This document shows, one piece after another, positions 35,721 through 46,060 of a DNA stretch of 64,000 nucleotides. This DNA comes from Rhabditophanes sp. KR3021 (taxonomy: Eukaryota > Nematoda > Chromadorea > Rhabditida > Alloionematidae), in assembly GCA_963281155.1 (NCBI GenBank), contig CAUJLY010000001.1:8184001-8248000 (forward strand), given 5' to 3'. Made by a program: the position numbers and the translations under genes. Position 1 is the stretch's first letter, and every line of letters starts with the position of its first letter. The notes under the pieces are model-generated. The model worked only from the letters and a program-made list of their open reading frames with translations, was not told the DNA's origin and did no database searches.

Positions 35721-35914
35721 TCAGTTTGGGGTTGATCCTTTGGGAGACTACACAACAGATTTGCACCAATCGAGATCCTTTTATAAAACATTATATAGTT
35801 GCCTTTTTAATAACAAATAGAAATGATTGTTGTGTACCTTTTTGATTGTGTTTGAACCACTTCAATATTTTACATCAATTTGTCTTACTTAATTAATCAT
35901 AACTTTTAGCCATC

Positions 35915-36289
35915 ATGAAATTCTTGATTTTATTTGCAACATTAGCTGTTGCCATACATGCTTCACAATTAAATGACGAACCAGGTACTTCAGTAGTTGA
36001 GTCCGAACATTTTGGGGAAGCCAATGAACATACAATCACCAAAAGAGAAACGGAAGGAAGCAAAAAAAAGAAACACCAAAACAGAGAACATCTTATGCAA
36101 ATCAGAAAAGACTACAATGTCTACTCCTTTACTCAACAAGATTATCCAGCAATGTTCGCCATTATCCTTGGAATCAGCTTAATCCTCGTCATAGCAATTG
36201 TATTCATCGCCGTTGGTATGTGGACAATGGACCCAGGCAAGGATTCAATTATCTACAGAATGACTACTCCAAAACTTAAGAAAGATTAA
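35915..36289 (+). CDS. ATP6AP2 (prorenin receptor)-type membrane protein, short form
   Basis: A 124-aa protein: signal peptide MKFLILFATLAVAIHASQ, a short lumenal stretch with a KRE cleavage-like site and a Lys cluster, one TM helix (MFAIILGISLILVIAIVFIA) and a tail GMWTMDPGKDSIIYRMTTPK. The MDPGxDSIIYRMT tail is the hallmark of ATP6AP2, an accessory subunit of the V-ATPase that acts in proton-pump assembly and trafficking. Human ATP6AP2 is about 350 aa; here most of the N-terminal ectodomain is absent, so only the V-ATPase-embedded part is retained. CTTTTAG just before CATCATG suggests trans-splicing. Confidence 0.82.
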   Translation: MKFLILFATLAVAIHASQLNDEPGTSVVESEHFGEANEHTITKRETEGSKKKKHQNREHLMQIRKDYNVYSFTQQDYPAMFAIILGISLILVIAIVFIAVGMWTMDPGKDSIIYRMTTPKLKKD

Positions 36290-36716
36290 TTAAAAATGTA
36301 TAAAATAAGCTATGCTGAAGCATAATAACTATTTTGTCTATGTGAAGAACTATGTATGTAAAGAAATATTCACTTTTTTGATAAATTTTAAATACTTTGT
36401 GAAATTATATGTTTTTTAGTTACCTTCAGAGTGGAAACCCCGGCATTTGGGCTCTAAATTTGTAAATAACGTAAGAGTGCAAGACCTGAGTATTCATATA
36501 AACTCAGAGTAATTGCGACTATTCAGTAGGAGAATAAACCACTGTTGAGGGAGATATGACTTAGAGGTGGAGTAGTAAGAGAAAAATAGATTCTAGACTG
36601 TTTTACAAATGATAAATTATTATAAAATAATCTCAAATGGACATTATACTTTTTCAATTTTTATTTTTTGACTAACAAGTATGAACTGCTTGATTTATGA
36701 GGCCACCATCCATAAT
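36290..36716. other. Intergenic stretch
   Basis: Likely 3' UTR of the ATP6AP2-type gene followed by unremarkable sequence. Confidence 0.4.
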
Positions 36717-37239
36717 TTAATCAGTACTGACATTTTCTTCCGTGCTCATACATTCTCTTTTGGCAGCATTCTTTTCCTTTTGCTTAATATGCTGATTAGG
36801 TTTCCAGGGCTAGATAGTAATGATAGTTGGAGATAATATGTTTTAGTTGGGAAAGGACCAAAAGTAAGGTGTTTCGGGTCGACTGGGTGACTTTCATATT
36901 CATCTATTTCTTTTTTTCAAACCTTGACGCCACCTAGAAGTACTCCTCTTAAGGTTTCTGAAGACTGTCAAACTTGAAAAATTGGTTTGTTCTTTTCATT
37001 AGCACTTCGATGGAAGCAAAATCACCAACTTTGCGTGTTTCTTCTCTTAAAAGAGTATGAAGTTTAAGTCTTTGTTGGAGGTATCCATCAATTTGTTTTG
37101 CTTTGATGATGACGTCCGAATCAGTTGAGGAACTTGTTGAGCCTTCATCGTCGATAAGCTTTCCTTTGATCAGGTGTTCTGTGGATGGAGGGATGCACTT
37201 TGACAGACCAGAAGGAAATACAATAAGGTAGATTACCAT
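36717..37239 (-). CDS. Possible multi-exon secreted protein, unrecognised
   Basis: The minus strand opens with a 96-aa frame (37239-36949). It has a hydrophobic start (MVIYLIVFPSGLSKC), an acidic Ser patch (DDEGSTSSSTDSD) and a helical Lys/Arg-rich part (YLQQRLKLHTLLREETRKVG). Downstream two further coding-like stretches are seen: EYESHPVDPKHLTFGPF, and WKPNQHIKQKEKNAAKRECM ending at 36717. I could not join them with consistent splice sites, so either introns are missed or the gene is damaged. No family recognised. Confidence 0.3.
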
Positions 37240-37473
37240 GAAACATTTTGACTATTCTCATTTTTAAGGTCCAGGGGCAAATATGTGAAATGACATGTGC
37301 GTCACAAAATATCTCCTGATGTGGTTTTTAAAACGACCGGCACTTTTCAGCATCGAAAAGAGAATACACAAGTATAATGCAAATCTTTTTTCTTCCTAAG
37401 GCACAACCCACAAGAGGCCGATGTACCATATGGTGACCAAACATTTTTTTGAAAAATAAGAGGAAATCAAAGA
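37240..37473. other. Intergenic stretch before the tandem duplication
   Basis: No supported gene. Confidence 0.4.
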
Positions 37474-37687
37474 GTTGATATGAAAAATTAACAAATAATT
37501 CAAATAGAATTTATAGAGTGGTTCCTAAATGAATTATTACCTTGTGTTTTAAAACGTAAAATGTTATTACACTTTTTCAAGTTGGTATGAAAAATTAACA
37601 AATAATTCAAATTGAATTTATAGCGTGGTTCTCAAATGAATTATTACCTTGTGTTTTAAAACGTAAAATGCTATTACACTTTTTCAA
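37474..37687. repeat. Two-copy tandem duplication of about 107 bp
   Basis: The unit starting GTTGATATGAAAAATTAACA at 37474 recurs at 37581 (GTTGGTATGAAAAATTAACA). It continues through CTTGTGTTTTAAAACGTAAA to the end ACTTTTTCAAG in both copies, with only a handful of mismatches. No ORF lies within it. It is probably a recent local duplication. Confidence 0.85.
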
Positions 37688-38489
37688 GATAATCTTAGAA
37701 TGGTTTGGCTCCTAGCTATTAAATAAGCGAAGTAGGCACATTACGAATTCATTAAAAATTGTACTTTGCATGTCCTTTTTGTTTGCGCATTATGTTTTAT
37801 TTCAAGTCAATTTTTAATCGCAACAAATAGCTGTGTAGTTTCGCTTACTCAATTGTCATTTTTAGAATACGGAATAAACAGCAAATAGATATTTAGTATT
37901 TTTGCTGATCTATTCCTATAAACCTATTATCAATCTTGATAAGTTTTTTACATAGGATAAAATGCACAAAATGTGCAATGAGATGATATCTCTTTCAGAC
38001 TGTCTCAATATTGTAACAAGAGCTTTTTTAATAAAAAATATTACAGTAATTGATATTTTATATAATATAAAACATTGTGATGGAATAAAGTACCATATGA
38101 CATCACATTATTGTTATATATGTCTTTTATTCTTATCTCCATAAAGTTAACTCATCTAAAAAGTATTCCATGAATATTTCCAATATTTTAAAACATTACT
38201 TTAGTATCGTATCCTTTTAATTTATCCCACCGAATAAAGAAATACTAAACAATATCCACTAGAATATGCTAACTAATTGAATCTCACCTATCAAGTTATA
38301 AACAAATAAAAGGATGCTGTTGCTAAGCATATAATTTATAGACTTATAAGTTTTTTGCTCCACACTTAAATTTGATGTAATTCACTAACTTTCCTTTTGA
38401 ATTATTGAGTGCAATTAAGTCAAAGAAACAACTTGCTTTTCCCCTTAGACAAATTATTGAATTTTTAGTTTTTAATTTAGGTCTACGGA
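37688..38489. other. Intergenic stretch upstream of the DUF273 gene
   Basis: AT-rich, with no supported gene. It ends in TTTTAATTTAG at about 38470-38480, the likely trans-splice acceptor for the start at 38490. Confidence 0.45.
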
Positions 38490-39617
38490 ATGGAGATACA
38501 ACAAAGGTTCATCTTATACCTGTACATATTAGCTTTCATAGGCATGTTCTACTGTCTATATTTGTTCGGGGACACAGAAATAACAAAACATGCCGATGTC
38601 ATCGAAATACCTTCTTTTTACCCAAGAAGAGAATATATCAAGCATAATATAACAATTATTAGTTTGATGAACACCGACAATTTCGAGGACTATTTGCTAC
38701 CTATTGATACAATGAAGTGCTACTCAATTTACCATTCCTACAATCATCATGTCTTTAATATTTATAACTATCCAGATTTATTAAAAAATTGTACTCAAAG
38801 GGATTTCATGTATCAAAGACATTGTTTTCTAGCTAATTACATGAAACTTTATATTAATCCAAATGAATACGTTGTTTTTGTTGATGCTGACATGGGTATT
38901 ATTAATTATAATCATCTTTTGGAAAAATATTTGCCTTCTGGAAAGGAGGAAATTTTATTTTATCACAGACTGTTTAATTTTGAAATTGCTTGTGGTTCTT
39001 ATATAGTGAAGAATACTAAGTATAGTAGAGATTTTCTAAATGAATTTGCAAATTACGATTTTCGCCACCCAAACTCATTTGATGGAAGTGATAATGTAGG
39101 GTTACATTATTTCTTATCAACCTTAGTCAAGCATAAATTGAAAGACATTAATGATACGTGTTTTAAAGTATGGAATTCGTCAACAAATTGGGGTGATACC
39201 TGGAATGTAGTAGGATGTTTCCAGCAAATAATTCACTCAGATTTACCTAACAAGCATAACTTAATTTCGACTTTCACCCTTGACAACGGCAAAATAGCTT
39301 TTATTGGAAAATATGAGGAGAGAAGATGGGTGCGCGACGTAACTTTAGCTGGCAAATATTGGTCTTTCAATGATTTTATGCTGCATGGACTTAAGATGTC
39401 AAAAATGAATAAAAAAGTATATCTAGGATGGGCGAGTCCGATTATGTATGATAAATTCAATTTAACTTTGTGTAAAGAATTAGATTTTTATAAAAATTGG
39501 AAATTCAAAATTGGCCAAATCGGTAGTAAACAGTTTGTAAAAAAAGAACTGCAAAATCTAATTGAATCGGTTGAAGAGAATAGAAACGAAAGACTCAGGA
39601 GGATGAGCTTATTGTAA
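38490..39617 (+). CDS. DUF273-family type II membrane glycosyltransferase-like protein
   Basis: Single exon, 375 aa. There is an N-terminal signal anchor (FILYLYILAFIGMFYCLYLF), then the DUF273 core: QRHCFLANYMKLYI, the DxD-type VVFVDADMGIINYNHLLEKY, HRLFNFEIACGSYIVKN and FDGSDNVGLHYFL. DUF273 is a nematode-expanded family related to GT34-type galactosyltransferases, presumably Golgi-resident. The DAD triplet in FVDADMG is the likely metal/nucleotide-sugar site. Multiple sequons are present. Substrate unknown. It is followed on the same strand by a fucosyltransferase. Confidence 0.8.
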   Translation: MEIQQRFILYLYILAFIGMFYCLYLFGDTEITKHADVIEIPSFYPRREYIKHNITIISLMNTDNFEDYLLPIDTMKCYSIYHSYNHHVFNIYNYPDLLKNCTQRDFMYQRHCFLANYMKLYINPNEYVVFVDADMGIINYNHLLEKYLPSGKEEILFYHRLFNFEIACGSYIVKNTKYSRDFLNEFANYDFRHPNSFDGSDNVGLHYFLSTLVKHKLKDINDTCFKVWNSSTNWGDTWNVVGCFQQIIHSDLPNKHNLISTFTLDNGKIAFIGKYEERRWVRDVTLAGKYWSFNDFMLHGLKMSKMNKKVYLGWASPIMYDKFNLTLCKELDFYKNWKFKIGQIGSKQFVKKELQNLIESVEENRNERLRRMSLL

Positions 39618-40374
39618 AAGATTGTTAATATTTATTCCCAAATAAATAGATCTTCATTATATTTTGTGTGATAACGATATGTTTAGGAAACGCTCTTGTG
39701 TCCTTTTTGTGACGCCAGATGTTCATACACCTTCTAATGGTTGTATATTCATTTATGTTTATTTGTGCCCTTAACGAATGCGTACAATTATTTACCTCTC
39801 TCTAATTTAATATTTACACGTTTATTGAAGAATATGCCATCTAATCTTTTATACAAATGTTATGAGAGTAGAAACTTTCTTTAATGAAACATTCAAAATA
39901 TAAAAATGACTCATATTTCATTTTTTATATTTAAAAGCCATTCATGATGCTCTTCTATATTTTATAAATAAGATCGGAAACAACTAATTTTGTCCAATTT
40001 TTTGTATTACCATGCACTGAAGTGCACATTTTTACAATCTATAATACTGAAGCTTGTAGATAACTCATTAGAGTTTCTTGATTTATAAAAGTATGTTATC
40101 ATGTAGCCAGTATATACGTGCATGTAATAATTACACGCCTATAAAATGAAGTGGCTAATAACTATACTTTGCATATATTAACAAGAAACCTAACTTTACA
40201 CATACGTTGTCAAGCTTAAATTTGTTAATTTATAAAGAGAGAACTTATTTTATTTGTGAATATATTGATAAGGTGCATATTATAGATAAGCTCTTACGCA
40301 TTCAGTAAATTAATTTGGTCATGTTATTAATGATTATTCGATGAGTGTTATATAATTTTTTATTTAAATTTCAG
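39618..40374. other. Intergenic stretch between two glycosyltransferase genes
   Basis: AT-rich, with no supported ORF. It ends in ATTTCAG directly abutting the ATG at 40375, so the next message has no 5' UTR beyond the spliced leader. Confidence 0.5.
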
Positions 40375-41529
40375 ATGCATATAAAAATTTCAAAATTGGA
40401 TAAATTGATACATTTGAAATTAAACAAATGCTACATATATCTAATTTATTTTATATTTTTTGTTCTTTTAATTTCCATCTTCTATCAAACTTTGTATACC
40501 AAGCAACGTCATATTATAGCAAGTGAACAGTTATTTAAAGATGAAAAAACAATAATACTTCTATATACAAAAGTTTTCGATGATAAAAATCCGTATTGGA
40601 TTAACTATACAACAGAAGATTGCCTATTAACATCCGACTTAAATTACGCGCCAATCGCCAATGCATTTCTCTTTCATAGCAATGATTTCAAAGAAACAGA
40701 CATGCCGATTATAAGTTCACCTTATCAAAGAAAGATTTGGTTTTCAGCTGAATCATCGAATACTGTTGTAAATAACTTCAGTCCAAAATCTTACTTTGAT
40801 TACACATTGACTTACCATTCAAAAAGTGATGCTATTTTCAGTTATGCAAGAGAACTTTATAATAAAACAATTTTTCTACAAACTGATGGAGATGTTATTT
40901 TAAAAAGTAAGGGAATTTTAAGAATAGCTGGATTTATTTCAAATTGCAAAACACAATCGAGAAGAGAAGATTTTATTGAGAAATTAGCGAAATATACACA
41001 AGTTGATATTTATGGGAAATGTTCAAAGAATTTGAATAGAATATCTTTTTGTGAGAAGTGGGATAATATTTGTGTTCGTGAAGTTATTGAGGAATATCCT
41101 TTTCATTTGGTTTTGGAGAATTCAATGTGTGATGAATATATTACGGAAAAGTATTATGACCGCTTTTATTATAATTCTATTCCGATTGTTTCGAGAAGAA
41201 AGTTTTATTCTAAAATAGTTCCAAATGAATCTTTTATTGCCCTCGATGATTATAATACGGGAAAAGAAATGGTGAATCATTTACAATATTTAATTGACAA
41301 TCCATTGAGGTACTTAAATTACTTTGAGTACAGGAAAAGTGAATATATCCCGATGCTTGACCAAGTTAAATTAAAGAGTCAGAGAGGTGTTTATGGACTA
41401 TGTGATTTGCTGAAGAAAAATAAGTATAAAAGAAGTAAAAAGAAAATAGAAAATGTTGTTGAAGAGTTTGGAAGAATGAGTGAATGTGATAGTGCTGATG
41501 CCATTTCGAAGATGCTCAATAATTGGTAA
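40375..41529 (+). CDS. Alpha-1,3-fucosyltransferase, GT10 family
   Basis: Single exon, 384 aa from the ATG next to the TTTCAG acceptor (the in-frame ATG 30 nt upstream would lie before the splice site). A type II signal anchor (YLIYFIFFVLLISIFYQTLY) is followed by a stem and the GT10 domain. The diagnostic donor-binding motif FHLVLENSMCDEYITEKYYD and the following NSIPIV are present, as is VDIYGKC. GT10 enzymes move fucose from GDP-fucose to N-acetylglucosamine in the Golgi. Nematodes use them for core or antennal alpha-1,3-fucosylation. Many sequons and an unusually AT-rich, Lys/Tyr/Ile-rich composition are noted. Confidence 0.87.
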   Translation: MHIKISKLDKLIHLKLNKCYIYLIYFIFFVLLISIFYQTLYTKQRHIIASEQLFKDEKTIILLYTKVFDDKNPYWINYTTEDCLLTSDLNYAPIANAFLFHSNDFKETDMPIISSPYQRKIWFSAESSNTVVNNFSPKSYFDYTLTYHSKSDAIFSYARELYNKTIFLQTDGDVILKSKGILRIAGFISNCKTQSRREDFIEKLAKYTQVDIYGKCSKNLNRISFCEKWDNICVREVIEEYPFHLVLENSMCDEYITEKYYDRFYYNSIPIVSRRKFYSKIVPNESFIALDDYNTGKEMVNHLQYLIDNPLRYLNYFEYRKSEYIPMLDQVKLKSQRGVYGLCDLLKKNKYKRSKKKIENVVEEFGRMSECDSADAISKMLNNW

Positions 41530-41551
41530 ATAGGTATAATTTGCAGATATA

Positions 41552-44094
41552 ACTTTTTCGCCACTTTTCAAAATAAAAGTGTGGCGAGGGGTTAAAAAGT
41601 ATGGCGAGTTAATATAGAAGCCGTGGGTATTATTTCAGAACCCCTTTGATTGCTTTAAGCATTGCAAATCAATTTGCTATGTGTTGGGAGTGATTTTTTT
41701 AGTGGAGCAAATTAATTATTTAATCAAATATATCATTATGTTACTTAAAAAGTTTTAAACCACAATATAAATATTCATCATATTGTTCTTCCTTTACTAA
41801 CCAATCTAAACAAACTAAAATTTGACCAATTACTTAAAGCAAGCGGCATGTTGGGTTTTAAACATGTACTAATATATTAATTTAAATGGATTAGAATGTA
41901 CTTTTATAATTTGACACTCCTGTGTGTATTTAAAATGTATTTGATGAATGTTCCTTAACAAAGAAACAAAAGTGCAACTATGGAATTAAGCGTTATAATT
42001 TTAAATTTTTGTATGCTAAATTAATGGTTTTGATTAACTTAAAAAGGCTAATCTTTCATAAAATACGTAATAAATATCATATATTCTTAAATTATCAATA
42101 TGCCTCCAAATTCTCCTACTCACTACTTGGGTTTCCATTTAAGAAACTTTGCTTTTCAATGAAATATAATGATTTCATACAAATGTATAATAGAATGAAC
42201 AAAGCATGTAAATATATTTTAAATTTTAGCTTTAATTAAATATTGTTAGGTGGTTCTACTGATACGGGAACCTTAAGGAATTTAATAAATCATATTAATA
42301 GAATATCGATATGGTTTACGCACGTCATCAAGCGACTCCAACAAACCTCTTGTTCATATTTATGGCGCACCAATTGATGATTTTATGTTGTTTGGCTCAA
42401 ATGAATTGGGGAACCTCCTTCTAAATAGTATTGCCAGATTATCAGATGGTACCTTTTTTGTTGCTCCAGATGGTTACATGCAGTTGTATTTGAAACTATC
42501 GACGGTGAAACTCGAAAGAAGTATATTCCTTGCATCTGGCCAATAATGAAGGGCAAAACTAAGGAAATGTACCAAAGAATTTTTGGTGAGATTGATAGAC
42601 TGGCTGAAAAGTTACGAATTGTGGAGAAGGTTCCCAACATTTATCTTACTGACAAGGAAAATGCCGTTATTAGCATTATAGAAGCTAGGTACAAAAATGC
42701 CTTTAGTGACTGTTACTTCCACTATTGCCAAACAATTATGAGAAAAGTCAATACATTAGGTCTCATGAAATTGACCAAGCAGATTAATCGAATCGAAAAT
42801 GGTGAAGAAAACATGAGATCCTTTTACTATGATGTCCGAAGAATATTAGCTTTACCGCTATTACCACTCAGATTAATGTCAAAGCATTATTCCAAAATTA
42901 CGGAAAGCATGACTAGAGAGTGCCGAAGTTAGATGGGAGCAAGAGATTTTAATTCAGTTGAGTCTCTTGTCAAATATCTCTCTAAGAGCTGGTTTATGGT
43001 AAAAGAAGGCTCCTCCAACAGTGCTGCAAGTCGTCAAGCTGGTGAAGATAGTCGAAGGAGATTGTGCAAATGGAGAACAGAATACCGCAATACTAATGGA
43101 GCAGAATCATTTAACCCTAAGCTACGTGGTCTACCTTCATCAAAAAAGCACGGTTCAATAAGAAATACTATTGAGACAATTCTTGGTGTTGATGGAGAAG
43201 AGCGTGGAAGAATAGCTTTGATTGGAAGCAGTAATTCAAAATTTTATTTGGCGAAAAGTCACAAGAAAGACCTAGCCAGAGAAGAGATGATTAGGGAAGC
43301 TCAAGATGTGTTTGAAAATGGAAACTTTAGGAATGTGGAAAAATACTTAGCCTCCATTATCAAAACATTGCTGCCTTATAAATTTGAGAAGCTATTTATA
43401 GAAATCAGTGATAAAATAGTATCTACTGGTCTAACTGATGTTAACGATGAAAGAGCCATTCAAGATGTAATCAACATTTACTCGCACTCCGACTACATTG
43501 CAAGGTTCAGTTATTAGGCCACACACTGCTTTTTCATGAATAGTGAAGAAATTACAGATGAATAGTAAGCTTTTTGTGTTAGTCCTTTGTCTATATATTT
43601 TGTTATTTAAATTTGATTTTGCTGTTTGTTTTTCTCAAAAAAATGTGTCGTAATAATTTTTATTTAGTATTTACAATGACAAAAGAAGCAGTATCTTCAA
43701 AAATAACACTTGGAATTTCACAATTATTTGCAGCACTTATAAATAACGTGGATACAAATTTAAATTTGGTTGAAAATCTTAAACTCAAGATATTAATGAT
43801 TATAAAGAAATATCTCATTAAGAAGCAGAATGCCATGCTTCAGAAACTGATCGCAAGGATTGGGGAGAACATATTATGTCTCTACAATTATTCGCAATGT
43901 CTTTTAGGTAGCCCGCAGCATTCTCAAGACACTCAAGACATATTGAAATAATTATTACGTTTTAAATAATTTTTGGAACCCCTTAAAATCACTCCCAACA
44001 TATTGCAAATCAATTTGCAATGCTTAAAGCAATCAAAAGGGTTCTAAGATAATACCCACGGCTTCTATATTAACTCGCCATATCGCGAAAAAGT
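41552..44094. mobile_element. Mutator-like (MULE) DNA transposon, degenerate
   Basis: Terminal inverted repeats of about 100 bp: the left runs from ATGGCGAGTTAATATAGAAG at 41601 to about 41700, and the right is its near-complement at about 43982-44081. They agree at nearly every position. A short outer match (ACTTTTTCGC at 41552 and its complement at 44085-44094) suggests the true ends lie there, the left end having about 30 extra bases. The inside carries MULE transposase pieces at 42240-43517. I could not find a convincing 8-10 bp target duplication. Long TIRs plus this transposase type define the superfamily. Confidence 0.8.
42330..43517 (+). pseudogene. MULE transposase, frameshifted and with an internal stop
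   Basis: The reading starts APIDDFMLFGSNELGNLL and continues ARLSDGTFFVAPDGYMQLY, where a one-base shift is needed. It then reads FETIDGETRKKYIPCIWP and MKGKTKEMYQRIF, and YLTDKENAVISIIEARY. The N-terminal DG-FFVAP-Q and later TDKE words suit the MULE catalytic core. An in-frame TAG at 42930-42932 separates the next part, which has WRTEYRNTNGAESFNPKLRG near its middle, typical of MULE C-termini. The missing N-terminal zinc finger, one frameshift and one stop indicate an inactive copy. An ORF at 43613-43951 inside the element is of unknown nature. Confidence 0.75.
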
Positions 44095-44244
44095 GTACAC
44101 TCGTTAAATCATTCTTTGCCATTGAAAACCTATTTAAATTTTTATGAGATAGATAAATAAATATTTTTAAAGGAAAAAATAACAAATGAAATAGCAATTT
44201 AACGTTTATGCAACTAAGATTATGTACATAACTAAACCAAATTT

Positions 44245-45115
44245 TCATTCATATTTAATGATTAGACTAGCACGAGCAACCTTGCATTCTCTTTTGCGGA
44301 CATTGCGATTTTGATCTGGAATCATTTGTTCGAAACCATGCCCATGTTGAAAAACAACGCTGTCTAGGTCATTGTCATAATCGTCACAAACCATTTCAAT
44401 CTTCTTCCATTCAGATACTTGGCTACTTGGCAAAGTACATTCGAAGTTTTTTGATGCTACCGATTCTCCATTCTTACGAAACGCTATTTTCAGTTTATAA
44501 TTTAATGTAGATCCTCGAAAACATCCATAATATTGGGAAACGTGGATTGATGGTTTCAGCATATTCAATTGGTTTTGGGTAATTCCAATTTTTTCGAAAT
44601 TAATCGTTTGAAACATCTGCCTATTTAAATATCCAGCATTAAAACAGGTGGGAATATTTTTTGATCTGTTTATGCCAACAGGAGGACGTTCCACAATTGG
44701 ATCTTGAATTTTAGCAATTTTCCAATATTTGGAATCTGAAGTATCAATTACTTCCTCGCCTTCAAAAAACTCCCAGTGTTTTCTGTCCTCCTGGCCTGAT
44801 CCATTTTTTATCAAGTTTCTTTCAAACGGCTTTAGAATATATATTTTTTCGCAATCCCATTTATATTTTTCAATTTGCAACAAATGTCTCGGGGGTAATA
44901 GATGGCGAATACCTTCTCTTTCTGCTTTCTTAATCCAAAAAGAAGACCTGCTTACTACTGAATACCAATTCTTAGACACCTGAAATACAGTAATTAAATA
45001 AATTAAATTGTTTTAAACTTACTAATTTGCAAGTTCTAATAATTTCCTTTCCTTCGATTCTTCCCAGAATTTGTATTAAAATATCATAAGGAATATTGTT
45101 GAGTTGAACGGCCAT
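44245..45115 (-). CDS. F-box protein with F-box-associated (FBA) sugar-binding-type domain
   Basis: Two exons, 45115-45023 and 44979-44245, give 275 aa. Residues 5-48 form an F-box (NIPYDILIQILGRIEGKEII, then VSKNWYSVVSRSSFW). An FBA domain follows, with the family words ERNLIKNGSGQE, CFNAGYLNRQ, PSIHVSQYYGCFRG and a C-terminal VARASLIIKYE. FBXO2/FBXO6-type proteins recruit N-glycosylated or other substrates to the SCF ligase. The aromatic glycan pocket is not confirmable by eye. It lies immediately beside the MULE right end (about 150 bp from its stop). It is a potential client of the skr proteins at 54-56 kb. Confidence 0.8.
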
Positions 45116-45704
45116 ATTTGTAGAGAAGATAACTGATTGACAATGACTTTCGAGTCGCTGTTGTCTACATTAGCATAAGCTAACTTAATATATCAAAAGA
45201 TATAAATAGTACGACTGGGTTATGAATCATCTTCCGAATCACCATGTGCATCTTGAATTAATTACATGCTTTGCCATGAATAGATTAACTTTAGATAGAA
45301 AACAACCCAATAAAGTTGCCGTAGATTAGCAATTTTCCTAGATTATAGATATATAATTATTTGTTCTCATCATTTTTTGAGTCGTTTTAACAAGACATCT
45401 ACAAAATCCGGCATTACAACCAAGCTAAACATTAACCTAATCTATATTTTAAAACTTCCAAGATTTGGAGAAAATAATTTTTTTATTCCAAAGAACTTAT
45501 CCACGGACGTCTATTTAGTTAACGGGTTTCCGGCATTGATAATATAATTAATGCAACATCTATTTGTTTTAATGAAAGTAAAAGTACTTTGGTATGTTTT
45601 AATAATTAAAATAAATGCACAAGTTAAAAATAAATAATATTTATTTAAACTACATCCATATGTACGAACTTAAAATGCGTAAATAAATGTTTATCCACTC
45701 TGTT
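45116..45704. other. Intergenic stretch
   Basis: Upstream region of the F-box gene; no supported ORF. Confidence 0.45.
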
Positions 45705-46060
45705 TTAATACAACTTATAGATTGTACTCGATTGGCAAGTTTTTTCTACGAACCATTCACGTCTGAAGGTCTTGGCAGCACCATTTGGTGTGTTGGACCA
45801 TCCAATCGTGATTCTGTCATTGTTGATGTCTTCTTGTCCATAGATGAAGGTGTCGCAAAAAACAGCCATAAAAGTTCCTTCCTTTGGGTCGAGGACTCCA
45901 CATGGTGGGTCAACAGCGAGTCTATTCATGTTGATGGCTCATCCAATTCTTCTTCCACCTCCATTGATGCTTTTGATGTGGTAGTGTGCTTGTCCTCATA
46001 ATAGGCGTTGAAGACGATCTTGGCGTTTGGAGCAGTAGCGGTATTTATCATACATTAAAA
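45705..46060 (-). pseudogene. Interrupted gene, family not recognised
   Basis: The minus strand shows coding-like sequence in three blocks: NAKIVFNAYYEDK, then after a frame change HYHIKSINGGGRRIG, then an in-frame TGA, then [20 protein letters not shown] and [20 protein letters not shown] to a stop at 45705. The last block is unusually GC-rich for this window and strongly protein-like. The stop and the frameshift make a relic the best reading. A selenocysteine reading of the TGA is possible only in principle: no SECIS search was done, and the frameshift argues against it. Confidence 0.45.

Noticed and set aside
37962..38144. 60-aa plus-strand ORF before the DUF273 gene
   Set aside because: Composition matches random AT-rich sequence; no signal peptide or acceptor supports it.
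42009..42239. 76-aa ORF inside the MULE 5' region
   Set aside because: It lies between the TIR and the transposase and shows no zinc-finger Cys/His pattern expected of a MULE N-terminus.
45705..46060. Selenoprotein reading of the in-frame TGA
   Set aside because: A frameshift upstream of the TGA already breaks the frame, and no SECIS-like structure was demonstrated.
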